DNA of 64,000 bases from the NCBI RefSeq assembly GCF_000220705.2, contig NZ_CP023202.1:6912501-6976500 (forward strand). The letters run 5' to 3'. The stretch comes from Streptomyces xinghaiensis S187 (lineage in GTDB: Bacteria; Actinomycetota; Actinomycetes; Streptomycetales; Streptomycetaceae). This document shows, piece after piece, positions 62,432 through 64,000 of this stretch; position 1 is the first letter of the stretch, and each line of letters starts with the position of its first letter. The translations under genes and the position numbers were made by a program. The notes beneath the pieces were generated by a model. That model had not been told where the DNA came from. It saw only the letters and a program-made list of their open reading frames with translations, and did not search any database.

Positions 62432-64000
62432 TCAGGCGGGTGCGGCGCAGAGCTCGGAGACGATCGCGAAGGAGGTCGTCACCATAGGCACCGCCATGGC
62501 CGGCGGCATCGCCGCGTGGGTGGTCTTGCCGTGCGCCATGCCGTTGCGGATCTTCCGGCCGTAGTCGAGGTACTCCGCCTGCCGTTCCGTCAGGACGCCC
62601 GCGTCGGCGCCCTGCTTGATGAGCTGGTGCAGCGGCTTCTTGCCCGCGTCTGGGATGCGGTCGCGCAGCACGATCTCCACCGCGATCAGGGAGTGCATGA
62701 CCGCCACGGTGGAGAACTCGTAGCAGTAGTACGACTGGCGCAGCAGCTCACGGGTCGTGCTCAGGACGGTCGCCGCGGCTTCGGGTACGCCGGCGGGCAC
62801 GACCAGGTCCTTAACGAGTTCGTGCATGTCGGCGTACTGGGTGACGAAGTGATGGGCCCGGGAGTCGGGTACGGGGAACGGCAGGCGCTGATCAGCGGCG
62901 GCGTTCCACGGCAACGGCATGCGCGTGCCGTTGCCGGCAGGCCCCGTCCGGGCAGGTGGCTCCTCCCCGAGGAAGAGCACAGCCAGGGCGATCTGGAGCA
63001 CGAGCGCTGCCCGGTGCCGGGAAGGCGTGTCGACCAGGTCGTGCAGGACGTTGTTGCGGAGGTTCATCTGCCCCTCGACGTTGCCCAGCACTGTCCGGAG
63101 GACGAGGGGCCACGGCTCGGGGAAGCCGAGTTCATCCAGCTTGTCGAGGAGGGAGCCAAGCTGCTGGACCTGTCCGATGGTCTCCCCTTTTGCGTGCGTG
63201 ATCACCGCGATGTCGGTTGCCTGGAGTCGGCGGCGCAGTGTGCCTTCGAGTCGCGGCAGGGCCAGGGCCAGGGCCGTGTCGACATCGCCCTCCCAGAACG
63301 CCTCGAAGGCGCGGGCGAGACCGCGCATCCGAGTCTCCGGAGCGTGCTCCGGGCTGGCGAAGAACGGCACGAGGTCCTCCGCCGTCGGGCGGAACCGGTC
63401 GCGGACTCGGTCCAGCTGGGCTTCGACGACCAGGCCGTGCACCTCGAGGGCGAAAACGTGCTGCCGAAAGAAGAAGCAGCCTTCTCCTCCGATGCTTTCG
63501 CTCCCGGTGGTGCGCGTCACGACGGGGCCGTTGGGGTTGATGTACACCGTCGGCAGGGACAGCAGCCCGGACGGCAGGGCTGCGGAGTCACTCATCGTGG
63601 GAGGAGTGGTGGCGATGAAGTGAAGTGCGTGCTCCATGCTGTGGGCGGCGTCGATGGCTGCGCTCGCTGCCTCCAGGTAGCCCGGCGGCAGGGGGACCGG
63701 CGTGCGGATGGTGTCCATGGACATTTCGTCCCGCCCGATCTTTTGCTGCGTTCGGCGCACCTCATCGAGGGCGTCGGTCAGCCCGCTGTTGCGGGCATGT
63801 CGGGCAGCGTCTTCCAGGGTGAGGAGTTTCCGCAACCCGGTGCTGCTGTCGGCCAGTTCCATACGGGCGCGGTGGATCCTTTCGTTCACGTCTCGGCGCT
63901 CATGGTCGGTGCGCACCACGCGGCGGAGCTCTTCGAGGAACTCCACCCGGTAGTGGAACTGGTCTTCTCCGCGGTACTCGTCGGCGGCACGTTCGAGCAG
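62432..64000 (-). CDS. DUF4209-like protein with two HEPN-type RX4H motifs (5' end cut)
   Basis: At least 522 aa; the frame is open through the right edge (ERAADEYRGEDQFHYRVEFL), so the GTG at 63946 is internal. Helical throughout. Two motifs stand out: LRNNVLHDLVD (about 62% along) and KIRNGMAHGKTTH near the C-terminus, both R-x4-H as in HEPN ribonucleases and DUF4209 proteins. The central DTALALALPRLEGTLRRRLQ reads like the DUF4209 lead. HEPN proteins are common toxins or abortive-infection effectors. Assignment to DUF4209 is from pattern memory. Confidence 0.75.
   Translation of the reverse strand: MLERAADEYRGEDQFHYRVEFLEELRRVVRTDHERRDVNERIHRARMELADSSTGLRKLLTLEDAARHARNSGLTDALDEVRRTQQKIGRDEMSMDTIRTPVPLPPGYLEAASAAIDAAHSMEHALHFIATTPPTMSDSAALPSGLLSLPTVYINPNGPVVTRTTGSESIGGEGCFFFRQHVFALEVHGLVVEAQLDRVRDRFRPTAEDLVPFFASPEHAPETRMRGLARAFEAFWEGDVDTALALALPRLEGTLRRRLQATDIAVITHAKGETIGQVQQLGSLLDKLDELGFPEPWPLVLRTVLGNVEGQMNLRNNVLHDLVDTPSRHRAALVLQIALAVLFLGEEPPARTGPAGNGTRMPLPWNAAADQRLPFPVPDSRAHHFVTQYADMHELVKDLVVPAGVPEAAATVLSTTRELLRQSYYCYEFSTVAVMHSLIAVEIVLRDRIPDAGKKPLHQLIKQGADAGVLTERQAEYLDYGRKIRNGMAHGKTTHAAMPPAMAVPMVTTSFAIVSELCAAPA

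Noticed and set aside
1..64000. tRNA, rRNA and CRISPR arrays
   Set aside because: No tRNA-like TpsiC arms, rRNA segments or regularly spaced 25-40 bp repeats were seen on either strand; the only regular repeats are the short iteron-like boxes.

Overview
The window is high-GC actinobacterial DNA, almost certainly from a Streptomyces. Supporting signs are the codon use with G/C third positions, frequent GTG starts, rare TTA codons, a DmdR/IdeR-type iron box, a SigB-like promoter, an Rpf domain cell-wall hydrolase and Trypco1-type proteins. All calls come from reading the sequence and from family knowledge; no searches were run.

Region 1 (1-11.2 kb, all minus strand) is a tightly overlapping operon that looks like a RiPP (ribosomally made, modified peptide) gene cluster. 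It runs from a 52-aa candidate precursor (11036-11194), past a strong hairpin, into a spermidine-synthase-like SAM enzyme, an MFS exporter, three tandem DUF6445-type 2-oxoglutarate/Fe(II) oxygenases, a pentapeptide-repeat protein, a B12-type radical SAM enzyme of the RiPP C-methyltransferase type, a small partner protein, an active/inactive M16 peptidase pair and a methyltransferase cut by the window edge. I did not recognise this exact gene combination as a described system. It is my main candidate for an undescribed one.

Region 2 (11.2-35.5 kb) is mostly core or near-core. It holds an iron-box-controlled feoABC operon, a Nudix gene, a GntR regulator with a GMC oxidoreductase pair, secreted proteins, a two-component system, an Rpf-LysM-M23 wall hydrolase, a jacalin-tailed EEP hydrolase, a YciO-type protein, an MFS/GH1 pair with a TetR regulator, a stress-type PRC/DUF2382 protein and a TTA-containing GH5 cellulase.

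Region 3 (35.5-45.8 kb) is an accessory zone. It has a gene-free G/T-skewed stretch, two paralogous AraC regulators around IS110 and IS3 remnants, then a compact cluster for a secreted eight-cysteine peptide: precursor, MauE-like membrane protein, thioredoxin-like protein, peptidase-free ABC exporter and S26 signal peptidase. A truncated IS256-type element closes it.

Region 4 (45.8-64 kb) reads like a defence/conflict island mixed with decayed mobile-element genes. It includes a trypsin-STAND-TPR protein with a TTA codon, a Nudix protein, a frameshifted gene and a Trypco1 protein; helicase-associated repeats without a motor; a DUF5677 protein; a GHKL ATPase fused to a PD-(D/E)XK-like nuclease; a TRADD-N-associated 2TM protein interrupted by an amber codon; an ATP-dependent DNA ligase; two 12-bp-period iteron-like arrays around a small gene and next to a winged-helix protein; a broken replication-relaxation gene; and a DUF4209/HEPN-like protein running off the right end.
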